A stretch of 64,000 bases of DNA from Telmatactis stephensoni (lineage: Eukaryota; Cnidaria; Anthozoa; Actiniaria; Isophelliidae): positions 620,001-684,000 of the forward strand of contig JALIZF010001830.1 in the NCBI GenBank assembly GCA_029948255.1, read 5' to 3'. The notes below the pieces were generated by a model, which saw nothing but the letters and a program-made list of their open reading frames with translations, was not told the DNA's origin and made no database searches. Both the position numbers and the translations under genes were made by a program. Within the stretch, counting starts at the first letter, position 1; each line of letters starts with the position of its first letter. Shown here piece after piece: positions 35,501-47,247 of the stretch.

Positions 35501-37490
35501 CGATTTGCATGTATGCGCAGTTCCAAGCTGATTCAGATGCTATGAGAGCTTTCGTCGCGTTGTGTATATATAACTGCAACATATCGGTTTGGTACATGAT
35601 AAGCCAGGGAAAGCAATATATTAGGCAGCAAAGAGTATTATCACATTACCTAAGCGCGAAAAACGTTAGTCACGTGATCCTATTTGCCGGTTCCCGTGTA
35701 CATTGAACTTCACGCCTTTCAACAATGTATATTTTACAGTATCGTGATTCCACTATGCGGAGGAAACATTGATCCAGCTGTACTTGGTCGAGCAATTGAA
35801 AGAGGACTGACTGCCGATGGACGAATGGTACGCTTTGTAGTCAAGATCAGTGATAGACCAGGAGCCCTAGCGCGCCTTACATCACTACTTGTTTCAGCGG
35901 GTGTAAGGTACGATTACCCGTCAGCCACTGCGCGTGACGAGGCTTTGTGCGCCATCAACCCTTAAGACATCTATCTAGTCTGTTGAACTCTCGCATGTGT
36001 ACCACACACCAATTATCAATTAGAAAACCGCCCGCCCATGGCGTTATAGACGCACGAGAGAAAATATAAAGAACGATTAACAAACGTAAGAGTGTTTGTT
36101 AGTTTGTTAAGAGTTCTTTATATTTTCTGAAGTGCGTCTATAACGCAATGGGCAAGCGGCTTTCTGTTGTCTAATTGATTTATAACAGAGCCTAGAACAT
36201 TAAAAACAGAGCCGTGCAGCCCATGGGGAAATAGTTCATAGATTTTCCAGCCAACCAGAGCGCGCGTTATATGTGTCGCCATCTTGAAAACGAACGATTT
36301 GAAAGAGACAATGACGAAGATAGTGCGCGCGCAGTGTAGCCCATGGGCAAATAGTTCATAGCTTTCTGGCCAATCAGAGCGCGTGTAAGATTGTAGCTAT
36401 GTTATAATGCATATTTCCACATATATGACCGTTTATATATATATCCTTTGCAAGTTGAGCCTAATGATCCCTTGAGCGCCCGAAACGTATTGATTTCAAC
36501 ATGCACGACACGTAAAGCTTAACCTTCACGTAGCTACGCCGTCAGACCACGCTTCGACTGTTCTCAATCATTAGTGCGTGGTTTTGGTTGCCCTCAATCC
36601 AACGTTTTATTTTGCTCTATTCCAGTGTAAAGGATCTTTACCAAGAGCGGACATGGTTGAACAGTTCTATCTTTAGCATACAGGTACGCAGCATTTTTAA
36701 ATGACTCTGAAGGATTCATATGTTTCATGGTGTGTCATTTAGTAATGCATTAAACCGATTCCCATACATTTGCCCTCCACGTCACCTCGACAGCTGCAGC
36801 CCCCCCCCCCCTCCCCCCTGCGGCCACGTTCATCCGGGAAGGCGCAACTTTTCCTTCGGTTTTTCTGTTGCTGTGCACAGTGCATGACCTTGGCGTTTCT
36901 TAGACAAAAGGAAAACATCGTTTTCAGTGCGGACGGAAACCCTAACCTTAACAAAAAATTATCAAATAGATTCCATTTTTCGGTGCGTCTGTACTCTAAT
37001 AGACGCACAGATGACGTCAGAATGTGGTGAGAACATTGTGCCATTCGACTTCGCCTGGTGGCGTACTTTTTTGCTCTCACCACATTTCGAGGTCATCTAT
37101 ACATCTATTAGAGTACAGAAGCACAGAAAAATAGAATCTATTTGATTAATATAATATTCATCGAAATATTTCAAATAATCAGAGCGCGCGTAAGATTCCA
37201 TGACGTTATCTATGTGTGTGTACTGTAATCACACACGGTTCTCGACCAATCAGATGGAGCCGGCGTAATATACCATTATCATTGATTATATATCAAATTT
37301 ATCTGAATTAGTCTCCAGTTACCGCGTTCCATACATCGCGTCAGGGGCGAATAATACTTATATCATGTTCATCTTTCAGGTCAAATGTGTAGCAGAACTT
37401 CGAAATGAAGAACATGGCCAACAATTGCGAGAAGTTTTAAAACAAAACTATAAAGAGGACTTTATCTGGAACCAAACACTGGATGAATGA
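29545..37490 (+). CDS. divergent threonine dehydratase paralogue with N-terminal extension and altered PLP site
   Basis: Fifteen exons: 29545-29650, 29721-29810, 29947-30036, 30846-31147, 31487-31560, 31673-31718, 32161-32346, 32652-32707, 32883-33045, 33286-33382, 34142-34217, 34453-34578, 35740-35907, 36626-36683, 37380-37490. In-frame throughout; 582 aa. Exons 6-14 have exactly the lengths of exons 3-11 of the neighbouring gene (46, 186, 56, 163, 97, 76, 126, 168, 58), so the two arose by inverted duplication. Residues 1 to about 155 are new: acidic, Ser/Lys-rich, then a basic patch FFGRRRKNKSK. The core keeps Lys223 in GGYKTRGA, but SAGNH has become SASSH (Ser249-Ser250), SGQGT has become SGIGT, and GGGG has become GGGS (349-352). 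LCGGNID and the ACT domain remain. The frame is intact, so it is not a pseudogene. Altered activity, a regulatory role, or a pseudoenzyme are all possible. Confidence 0.92.
31248..31436. repeat. (TTCC)n microsatellite
   Basis: Imperfect TTCC/TCCC run in intron 4 of the + strand dehydratase. Confidence 0.93.
33164..33246. repeat. dispersed repeat, CAATCAGAGCGCGCG family
   Basis: Matches 37174-37250 closely: both run from a CAGAGCGCGCGTAAGATTC block to ACTGTAATCACACACGG and TCTCGACCAATCAGA. Related pieces occur at 36240-36270 and 36355-36390. All lie in introns of the + strand dehydratase. Confidence 0.7.
34751..34942. mobile_element. Harbinger/Tourist-like MITE
   Basis: 192-bp fold-back element. 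The left terminus GGCGGTGTTTACATGGCACT complements the right AGTGCCATGTAAACACCCCC. Flanked by a TTA duplication (34748-34750, 34943-34945). A 3-bp TTA/TAA duplication suggests PIF/Harbinger; no transposase is present. Confidence 0.8.
35194..35382. mobile_element. fold-back element
   Basis: About 190 bp. The arms pair over about 75 bp, from GCGAGCTTAAGCACCAGGAA to its complement near the right end, meeting at GCGCGCGCCATCGGTTGC. Non-coding, in an intron of the + strand dehydratase. Confidence 0.85.
36025..36170. mobile_element. fold-back element
   Basis: GGCGTTATAGACGCAC and AAAATATAAAGAAC on the left recur as complements on the right around a short loop. Intronic. Confidence 0.8.
36974..37120. 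mobile_element. fold-back element
   Basis: GTACTCTAATAGACGCACAG on the left pairs with the CTATTAGAGTAC end on the right; AATGTGGTGAGA pairs with TCTCACCACATT. Intronic. Confidence 0.8.
37174..37258. repeat. dispersed repeat, second copy of the 33164 family
   Basis: See the 33164-33246 entry. It differs by a few substitutions. Confidence 0.7.
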
Positions 37491-38602
37491 TAAACAATGT
37501 ACTATTATATAAATCACTTAAAATATTTTTGCTTTTTTCATTAAAACGCTGTTCCTTTCTAATTGCTTCGTTATATCCAATCGTTTGACTGGAGAGAGAT
37601 AAAAAGAAGCCAAGTGTTTTCTTTCCTTTTTATGGTACAAGCGAGGAGTTCCAGTCTAGCCCGAGTATCTAGGTGAGAAGGGAAAAGGGAAAGACCTCTT
37701 TCCACTTCCCAAAGAGCCTGATACTCAGGCTAGACGTTCTCTCATCATTTGGTTGTCGTTATTAAAAAGTATTAAGCAAACAAACAAACAAACAAGCAAA
37801 CGAACGAACGAATGAACTATAAACAAACAAAACAACAAAATACAACAACAACAACAACAAAAAAACAAATTATCTTGAAATGCTCAAAATGCGCTAAGAT
37901 CAATTGTCACGAGTGATTTCTAGATCAAAAAGTTATAACACGTTGACAAGATTTGAAAATACGTTTTTACTCAATGTTTCGATTTCAACATTTCTAGAAG
38001 GTGATCAGAGCAAAAATGTCTAAAAGATAGATATAAATATATTAAATATTGAAATATTTGATGGCAACGGCGAACCGGTCGCTCTTCTTAATAGGCTTCT
38101 ATGTCTTCTTTACAAGGTGGTGCAGTAACTCATGCCAGGGAGGCTCAATCTACCAGCCTTAAATTCAGGTTACAGTTTGATGGCTTCTCCACAGATGCCT
38201 CTTACCTATCCCCTCCCTACCCCCTAGGGCAAAAAGTCCTTTCTAGCGATTTTTAACCGGACAGGTATCTTATCCAATACAGTAAAAGGCATCTATATTC
38301 TCCAAAACATTTTTTAATCCAGTTGCAATCATAGTTGTTGATCTCACGATATTGTTGTCATGGCAACAGTATGTAATAAGTACTTTTCGCTAATTCAAGG
38401 TTTAGATGGAGAACGATAATAGTTACTCCTAAAAGTTGTGACTTTTAGCTGCTTTGGCGAGGCAACCTTGTCATCTATAAAAGAAAAAGAAAAATTTGTG
38501 AGTCATTTCATTGGTAATGCTCTTGTAGTAACAGAAACTGAGAATCATTGTATAGCCTGCTACGCAGGCTATCATTGTATGGAGTGAGAGTCCCTCTATT
38601 AA

Positions 38603-38744
38603 GGGGCCTGATTATATGAACAGGGCTAGCCAGGTTAAGTGGGTTGACTTCTTTTTTTTTGTTGCTTTTTTTCCCTTGGGGCCACAGAACAAAAGAAGTC
38701 AGCCCACTTAACCAGGCCAGCCCAGTTCATATGTAATCAGGCCC
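38603..38744. mobile_element. Harbinger/Tourist-like MITE
   Basis: 142-bp palindromic element. The terminus GGGGCCTGATTATATGAAC is complementary to GTTCATATGTAATCAGGCCC. Flanked by TAA on both sides (38600-38602, 38745-38747). Confidence 0.8.
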
Positions 38745-39240
38745 TAACTCTGATGGAGATGAATCGATTTTGCATTAAGACACTTGATATCAAATCATCA
38801 TTCATATTGAATGTGAATGGTAAATGTATTCCTCTGCAAAAATAGCCTTTTGTCTGAATTATTAAAGATAATTATAGAATAGCAATTTTGGATGATTGTG
38901 TAAAACCAAAGATAAGTGCAGCCTGTAACATAAAGGATATTGACATGGCATAATATATCCCAAAGCCATGCATATAATATACATGTAGTTTATAGCCAGC
39001 AAATATTGCCACATTACATCTTGTATAAAAACCACCCATGCTGGATTTGAGACCCCTCCCTACCCTTAATGTAAGAGTCTTTTTGGGATTTGAGAGTGCC
39101 CCTGGAGATCCCCCTCTCCACAGTAAAAGCAAAAGCCCCCTCCTTGGATCAAAGAACCAATCAGAAGGCCAGCCAGCTCCCTGATTTATCATAGCAATAT
39201 GAATTCACAGTCTTGTGATGCAGCCATTATATGGTATTAA

Positions 39241-39690
39241 GAGGGGATTTTTTTCAAGTTCGAGCAGTGAACGACAAAAACTCCTGAGATGAAGAATAAC
39301 TGTTGTACAAATCTAAAATCATTTCTGTCAGAAAGTTTAAGTTGTTTGTAAGTAGTTTTGGCCAATGAAAGTTGAATCAAAGTGTTAATCCAAAGCGAAA
39401 ATTTGGATCAAAAATGAGGTTTAGGCCTTCATTTGCTCATTTTCTGTATGTATTCCTTATATTCAGCTTGAAAAAGCTTAATCCTAACACAACTCCAAGA
39501 AAAAGTCTTTGTACAGTTCAAAAATCTGTTTCAAACAGTTATTTTATCTTGGTACATCAGTTTTTAACTGGTAGGAATAGGATTTGAGTGTTAATCCAGA
39601 ACGAAAAATTAATTTGGTTTAAAACTCGCACGAAAGTCTAGTTTTTGGCGCTTTTCGCCATTATTGCTCGTCATTGAAAAACATCTCCTC
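39241..39690. mobile_element. TTAA-flanked non-autonomous DNA element
   Basis: 450 bp between TTAA duplications (39237-39240, 39691-39694), with about 25-bp imperfect inverted ends GAGGGGATTTTTTTCAA and its diverged complement. The TTAA duplication fits piggyBac- or Kolobok-type elements. A 71-codon open frame inside is unrecognised. Confidence 0.65.
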
Positions 39691-40056
39691 TTAAATGCTT
39701 ATGCCATTACAGTTTTGATTTATAACACAAAACTTATCATGCATTATCTTTAAACCATAGTTAAAAAGCCCAGCCTGTTATACTTTTGTTAAGCTTAATC
39801 ATTATTAGTTTGTTACTGTTAGCTTTGGTCTTGAAAAATTAATTCTTGATTGCTCTTCATGAATTGGTCTGTAAATACTTCACATGAATGGCATAGCACA
39901 AGTTACCAAAACCCTATCATGACTCTAGACTTTTATATAAAACATAATGGATAAGGAACCTTAGGGGGGAGATGCATTCTGGAGGGAATAGCTAAGGACT
40001 GCAAAGCTACTTCTATTGCTACCACTTACTGATTACTTACAGATATTTGTGGTTTC

Positions 40057-40790
40057 ATGCAGCAACTGCTACTATTAAATAACCACTACTACCACTGCTA
40101 TTACTTCTGTAACTACTACTGTTGTTGCTACTGCTGCTGCTACTGCTGTTTGCACTGCTGCTACTTTTGCTGCTGCTACTGTGTGGATTGCTGCTACTTT
40201 TGCTGCTACTGTTTGGAATGCTGCAACTGTTTCTGTTGCTACTGTTTGCAACTGTTGCTACTGTTTGCACTGCTGCTTGGTTGCTGTTGTTGCTGTTGCT
40301 ACTGTTTGCACTGCTGCTACTATTGCTGCTGCTACTGTGTGGATTGCTGCTACTATTTCTGCTACTGTGTGGATTGCTGCAACTGTTTCTGTTGCTACTG
40401 TTTGCACTGCTGCTTGGTTGCTGTTGTTGCTGTTGCTACTGTTTGCACTGCTGCTACTTTTGTTGCTGCTGTGTGGATTGCTGCTACTATTGCTGCTACT
40501 GTTTGGAATGCTGCAACTGTTTCTGTTGCTACTGTTTGCACGGTTGCAACTGTTGCTTCTGTTTGCACTGCTGCTTGGTTGCTGCTGTTGCTACTGTGTG
40601 GATTGCTGCAACTGTTTCTGTTGCTACTGTTTGCACGGTTGCATCTGTTGCTACTGTTTGCACTGCTGCAACTGTTTCTGTTGCTACTGTTTGCACTGCT
40701 GCAGCTGTTGCTGTTGCTACTAATTCTGCTAGTGCTGCTGCCCCACCATTGCCACTGCTACTGTACTGTCATTACTGCTAATAGCTGATC
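40057..40790. repeat. TGCTGCTAC-type minisatellite with higher-order units
   Basis: About 730 bp of TGCTGC/TGTTGC/TACTGT triplet-based repeat. Larger blocks recur at about 137-160 bp intervals (for example CTGCTGCTTGGTTGC at 40270, 40407, 40568). All three forward frames stay open for 180-243 codons because the repeat lacks stops, so these frames are not evidence of a gene. Confidence 0.92.
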
Positions 40791-41099
40791 CAATAACTAC
40801 TTTACTTCTAATCCCTAAGCTATCATGACTGTGTCTTCTGCTACCATGTCCAATGAAAACTGTACAGATACTTCTACCGCTACTGACACTAACTAGGTAC
40901 TACCATCATCACTGTTGCTGGAGATCTTACTAACTAAACCATTACTAACAATGTTACTGCTTACCAGAGCAAATCCTCAAGAATACATCTCCATAGGATT
41001 AGTACTAAGGCATGATGTATATTGTAAGTCTCAGAGTCTTGATAGGCTGTCAATGGACTGCCCACCTTTGGATGTGCAGACTGGACATCATTAGATAAA

Positions 41100-44000
41100 T
41101 TAGACTTCAATTTTTCTCCCAGCCTGGGGAGGAGGTGCTACCAAACCTGGTTTTTCTTTCTCCAAGAATGTGATGTATGAATAAATAATACTGCCAAAGA
41201 CACTATAAGGAATAAAAATGAGAAATACAAAGTGAGAAAAGAGAAGTGGGAAATGGAAAAGGATGAAACGAAAGTGAGAAATGAAAAAGGTTACAAAATG
41301 TGCAAATTGAAAAATGAAAAAGTGGAAAATGAAACATGGTAAATGAAAAAGTGGGAATAAAAGGTGAAGTATACTTATATAGAATCTGCCCTAATAAGAG
41401 GTTCAGTACTGTCCTTTTTTAAACCATCTCTAACATTATTAGGTGATAATTAAGAGCAACTCAAGAGATCCATAATCTTCTAGCAAGCTACTGCATAAGC
41501 AGACCTACCTAATGTTAAGTCCCATAAAGTTAGTTAAACTAAATACATAGTCACCACCAATAAGCATTCCTAAATATGTCACCAATATATTCTGAAATGA
41601 AAAATACACTGTATGAACAGTTGAAAACACAACAAATAACAAGTCTCCAAACAGATAACTATAAAATATGCCATCTACAGTGTACAATTTGTGCAATTTT
41701 CCTCAACATTTGCTCCATCACACTCTTTCTCAATGATGTAGAATCCTTACCCTATCAAAGAAAAGTGGTTCTAGACAGTCATAGACTAACCACTCTTGTC
41801 ATATGTAACATCTTTCATCATAGTTGTATGTGTGTGAGTGACTGGGGTAGGGAAGGGGAAAAAGCCATTTTATTCAGAACAGTATCATAACAAGAGCTAA
41901 TACCTTTAGACACCCTACAATAGTAGTGGTAAGAGGTGAATTTGCTTGTGTACATAGTACCACTGAATACATGAGAATAAAACTGTACAAGAAAAAAATC
42001 AAATATAACAGTTATCACACAAGAATATGTGTGCATTTTTACTAGTAATATAGTAATATGGATCCATCACATGGGCAAATGCTTATAAATCTTGTCTAAC
42101 CCAACTCAATGTTTTGAATAACAAAGCTGTTTGTTTGATAACCTTTTCTCATTTCCAAGCTCATGCACCCCCTCTTTACAAGTTGTTAGGAATTTTACAA
42201 TTACAATACATTGTGTTTATTCAAATAGCATTGCATGTTTATGTATGACTATTTCAACGATCACCTGCCTCAAGCTTTTCAAAATTACTTTACGATCACC
42301 TTCAAAATACACTCTTAAGCCCGGTTCACATGACGACATAAGCATAGTCATAAGCATTTATAAGCATAAGCATAAGAAAACAAAACTTTTCCATTTTCTT
42401 ATGCTGATGCTTATGACATTATATTGCGTGTGTGAACCGGTAAAAAACCCTAAGCTTATGCTTATGTCCTCGTGTGAACCGGGCCTTATGAGACAAGGTT
42501 TGCCAGCAGTCTAAATTAATGTCAAGACCTGAATTTTGGCAAATTCTCTTTAAAGTTCCTCGGTCGTAAGATTTGGAGTTGTATTGACAGTAATATTAAA
42601 ACAATTTTTTTGGAGTCTTTTTTGTGAAAAAACTTAAGCAAGATATATTGGATTCATATTTTGTGAATACAGAGCTATTTAAATACCTAATAGTATGTAT
42701 AAAAGAGTTTTATATTTATATATTATACAAACATGTTGACCAATCACCTTATCTATTTATTGCTTTTTACTGAGGAGCTGGCTCAGAAAACTTCAGTTAC
42801 TTCAGCTCCCCAGCTTACAATGTGTTCCAATTTATTTACTTTTTTATTATCATGTAAACTTAATCATGTAATTGTATTGTAAAGACTGATCAAAAAGGAG
42901 TACATATTTTGACTGACTGCATATTGGTTGGCTGACTGACTGATCGTCTGACTGAGACTGACAGACAGACTGACTGACTGACCGACTGACCGACCAAGAG
43001 ACAGACTATAACTGACTGACTGAATGAATCAAGGACTTTTGGACAGATTGCTACAGTCGAGAGTCTGGGTGGTTGCTCAGGGAGGTGGTAGCCTACCTGG
43101 TTTAACTAGGAAACTCAGTTGTGGTACTTTAGAATCCTAGTCGCTTACATTGCCAACTTTCATATATTGTGAGGGCCTGAAGACAAGTTCCTGAAGATTG
43201 TGATAATTATCAACACAAGACACACACAGCCAGACAGAGCACATCAAGCTCTACAAAATCCTGAAGTTTGGTGTTATTCAGTTTAATTAATATTAAATAT
43301 AAAACTCCACTGTTTACTAAGAAATATGTATGGACTACCAGACAATTGTCTGCTGCTCCATACATAGTAGAAGTCATTCAATATTGACTCAATTAACCCC
43401 AAACTTCAGGATTTCGAATAGCTCGATGTGCTTTGTCTGGCTATGTGGGTCTTGTGTTGATTATCATAATATTCAGGAACTCGTCCCCAGGCCCTCACAG
43501 TATGAAAGTCGGCAATGACAGACGATTCTTATGAGAAGTGATCACAAGAGGAGCTGTGTAAGACATTGATTAAGAATTATTGTTCTCACCCCATAATACA
43601 AGATAGTCCAAACTGTATCATAAATGGTATGTGCAACCAGCCATTGTAATGGATCACCTACAGAACATATTACTTTGATAGTTAGAAACATCAACATCAT
43701 GTAGTAAATTTAGAAAAAGCTCAAATGCTGCATTTCTTGGCAAACCTTTTCTAGTTCTCCTGTCACTAATGCGATTCCAAGAGCAGGAAAAATCATAAAT
43801 AATGCATTGTAGAACATTAAACCATATTTGCCAAGCTCCTGAAACAAATTATCATGGGCAGTGAAAAAATTTGTCTGAGATACCAATTTTACTATGATCA
43901 TAGAGCAGATTTCATATGACTGGGAAAATAGCATGGTCACTGCATGGTACGGTTATAGCATTTATGGCACTGACATGGTCACAGTAGGGTATGGTAAGTT

Positions 44001-46619
44001 TCCCACTTAAAACCACTCTGACTATCATTGATACTAAATGTACATGTATACTACTCTATGAGCAAAAGTTGCTTTTAATTACTGATTCCTCCATGGAGTA
44101 ACAACGACAACAACACAATAACAACAACAACAACAAAAATAGTGACACAGGAATCCCATCACATACTTACATCTGAGTTTAACTTTTTCTTTACATAGAC
44201 CCCTGCAATCAGAAATTGCATGATTCTAAATAAAAATAACTTCATTTTCAATTCAATTCAATTGAATGATTGAATAATTAAATAAATTATTATGAAGAGA
44301 CATTCTAGTTGTAGTTATAGATAAAAGGGTATAAAAATGTATTGTATGCTTAGAACTCCATAAGTTGGTTTCCTTTCTCTTCAAGGCTCAGGAGAAAAAG
44401 AGCAAGAGCAGTAAAGATGAAGAACACAGCCATGCTCTCTACAGCTTCTGAGAGAAGTGTAAACAAGGTGTAAATATTCACTCACCATTTGCAGCAGTGA
44501 AAACATCATTTAAAAGAATAAAAATATAACCAAGAAGATCAAAGGCAAGGTCATCACTAAAGAAGAACAAATATTTGGACCTTTATAAATAGAGTACGTA
44601 AACAACTCTTATGGCTCCACTAAATTGATTTATTATACAATAAACTCCTGGCTCCCGACTCAGTTGTTACTGATTTGACAGCAGGCTACGTGACAACCCA
44701 AGGATAAATAGAAAGAAAACCATCAATATTTAAACCTGGGTAGCACCTCTGCTTTCTAACAGCTGGGCTCTGGCAGTTTTTTTATATACGGGACACAGTT
44801 GGCATGTATAGACAAAATAAGACTCCAAGTGTATATACAGGTCTATTTGCACAAACATTGACCCTTTAAACACAGAAGCTGAGATCAAAATGAACAATGG
44901 GAAATCTGTTGATTAGATGATTTTAAAGAAGCAAGTGAATGTTGTCATTACAAACAGCAACTGTGACAAATTCTTGGTACTCCAAAACAGCCTATTATAT
45001 AGCAAATTCACAAATAAGACACATTGAAAATCCATACATTACTAGTAGACCTGGCCAGGAGCCATTTCAGTCTCAGCTTCTAGGTTCAATGGTTTTGAAA
45101 GGGTCAATGTTAGTGCAAATAGATAATACGTAATATTATATATCTTATTAGAAAGATGCTAAAAAGCATTTCTGTGGAATGGATTGGAAAAAAAAAAGAC
45201 CCCAAACTCTCTAAAAGTCAGACACTATGAATATTGGATCTGCCTTAGATTAATAAGAGGTGACTATTATTGTACAATCACTTTGATTTATGTTTATTAG
45301 GACCCTGACAGAAGATTCATTGTTAGTAGAGATCTAGCTAGGCATTTTAATAACAAAAATAATCTTTGTAACTGAGCTAGCTAGTTTGATGTTTAAACTA
45401 TTAAATACCTTGCTGCTAACAAAGCTCCAGCAATCATCATAAACACAGTCAATTGAACTTTTGGTGTTGCCTTGTGTCTAGAAGAAGAACAGAGGTATAA
45501 TCAAATTTTTAGTACATGCATGGAGCCCCACCTACCCTCCCCCTGCCCTCCCCCCTGCTCTGCTGTCTATGACAAATCATGATCACTGTATAGGGTAATT
45601 TGTATTTAAAATAAGGTACTTACTTTAGCAACAAATACTCTCCAATCATTGTAAAAAGAATAGAAAATCTTCTAAGAACTGTAAACATTGGCAAACTGTT
45701 GGAAAGAAAAATTAAAATTTTAATTATCATTTTGAGTGCCAGGACAAGCTTCCATTTGCAAATTCTTCTCACATGTATTATTAGTCAATATATTATTCTT
45801 ACTTTAGTCTTTTAGTACTTCCAAGTCCAAATACAAGATTTAATGCATAAATAAGTGGCAAAGGCCAAACCTGGAAACAAACAAACATTAAATGCCAATA
45901 TGAATCAGTCTTAAAAAGTGGAGGGAGGGGAGCTAGACTACACCCCTCTAGGAATACCCTGCACCCCCAAATTAGTATTTACATCCAGAGTGAAATGGTA
46001 AGAACTAACCTTTAAAAATGTTGATTTACTATAATTTGGAAATCTGATATATCCTGCTACCTTAGCTCCATATAGCACTACTATTGTGGCAAACATCTGT
46101 GTTTAAATAAGTGATCGCATGAGTGAATTAGCATTACAAAGCCTACATCTATACTGTTACACCAAAGTCAACACAATCTTTTGAAATCACAAAATCGTTT
46201 CTAATTGAAATGATTTTTGTTGATGATCTTACTTGGCCGATTCCAAGGAACTGGAATGAAGGAAATCTAGAGAATAAAATGAATTAGTTTTAGTGAATTT
46301 CGATTGGTGTAATTATGACAACTCAGATGGACCTCAAGTATGCGATTGTAAAGTGATTATTTAGTAACTGTTAATCATAACAGTAACTTTAGTTTCCATA
46401 GATATATGAACACTGATTATACAATAAATAGGCCTACATTTTACTATTATAAGAAAAAGAGAATAATAACATATTCAAATGAAAACATAAACTTAATAGT
46501 ATTTCTTACTTGTACGTTGTCAGTACATTTTTGTTGATAACCACAATTACAAAGGAACAGATCCCATAAAAAAGGGCCGTACTGACGCGAGTGAATAGAT
46601 TGACTTTAGAAGAAGCCAT
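41100..46619 (-). CDS. SLC35D1: nucleotide-sugar transporter, SLC35D family (UDP-glucuronate/UDP-GalNAc type)
   Basis: Thirteen exons, right to left: 46510-46619, 46233-46266, 46010-46096, 45803-45870, 45624-45695, 45409-45477, 44486-44556, 44171-44202, 43746-43838, 43590-43657, 41904-41982, 41509-41591, 41100-41202. All phases agree; 322 aa. The protein is a string of hydrophobic helices matching SLC35[101 protein letters not shown]. Known role: exchange of UDP-sugars into ER/Golgi lumen, needed for proteoglycan and glycosaminoglycan synthesis. The exact member (D1, D2 or D3) is not certain; D1 is favoured partly by linkage with UBE2U and TMEM59. Its start is 628 bp from the start of the divergent transposase-derived gene. 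Confidence 0.92.
42317..42489. mobile_element. fold-back MITE in SLC35D intron
   Basis: The left end GCCCGGTTCACATGACGACA is close to the complement of the right end ending GTGTGAACCGGGC. Internal CATAAGCATAAG repeats also pair. Target duplication is unclear. Confidence 0.75.
42900..43020. repeat. (TGAC)n-type microsatellite
   Basis: Imperfect CTGACTGACTG run in an SLC35D intron. Confidence 0.85.
43131..43529. mobile_element. fold-back element, about 400 bp
   Basis: The arms pair over more than 100 bp: AGAATCCTAGTCGCTTACATTG and GTGAGGGCCTG on the left, CAGGCCCTCAC and TTGTGTTGAT-type complements on the right. It lies in the SLC35D intron between exons 10 and 11. Confidence 0.78.
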
Positions 46620-47247
46620 TTTAGAGGTCGAAAAACCCCCAATTGGACGTAAAATACTAAATTTTCTGGCAGGTCATCTGTGGCACCTCGACAACGTGAA
46701 ACGTGTCACCGGTCTTTCGGGTCTTTCGATGTTGACAAACAACTCCTGTGTTGGGGTGGGAAGTGAACATTGTAACACAGGTAGCCCACAAAAATAGACA
46801 AGGATTTTAAAAATCGACGGATTTCGAAATTTTTATGAAAAATGACAAACAGTGAAATAAAATTTCATTAAGTTTTCCCTTGCGAATAAGAACTTATGAT
46901 AGTGACAAAACAAGTGGTACATTCCAAATTTTACTTTAAATGTTGTCCCGTTTATGAACACAAAATTTTATATTGATTTGCTATATTTTCGAATTGAGAA
47001 CAATGATGAGCATATTTTCAAGAGCTTCATCGGAAGCAAAGTATTTCATTTATTTTTGCTTCTTCTCTTCTTTTCGCTGAAACGATTGAAAATATTGGGT
47101 TTCCTGTCTAATTCGCATGGCCTTATGGGTTGTTTTTACAAAGGGTTCCTTGTTTTCGCTTTAATTTTGAAACCGCGTCCCCAAGGGTTTGATGAGAGGA
47201 AGATTTCCAAGTATTTCTCTTCTGTTTCTTGGCTTTAAACTCCAGTT
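46620..47247. other. divergent promoter region, SLC35D / transposase-derived gene
   Basis: 628-bp head-to-head spacer. An open frame at 46954-47238 has no recognisable domain. No clear promoter motif was identified. Confidence 0.5.

Larger units (their letters stand above)
37491..41099. other. intergenic, dehydratase to SLC35D (tail-to-tail)
   Basis: Contains an ATTAAA near 37541 that may end the dehydratase transcript, AAAC/CAA simple repeats (37770-37865), a short hairpin at 37666-37733, a Tourist-like MITE, a TTAA-flanked element and a large TGCTGCTAC minisatellite. No gene was recognised. Confidence 0.6.

Noticed and set aside
40057..40788. Long open frames (180-243 codons) in three forward frames
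   Set aside because: They exist only because a stop-free triplet minisatellite is open in every forward frame. The composition is Cys/Leu/Ala-only and there is no splice or start context.
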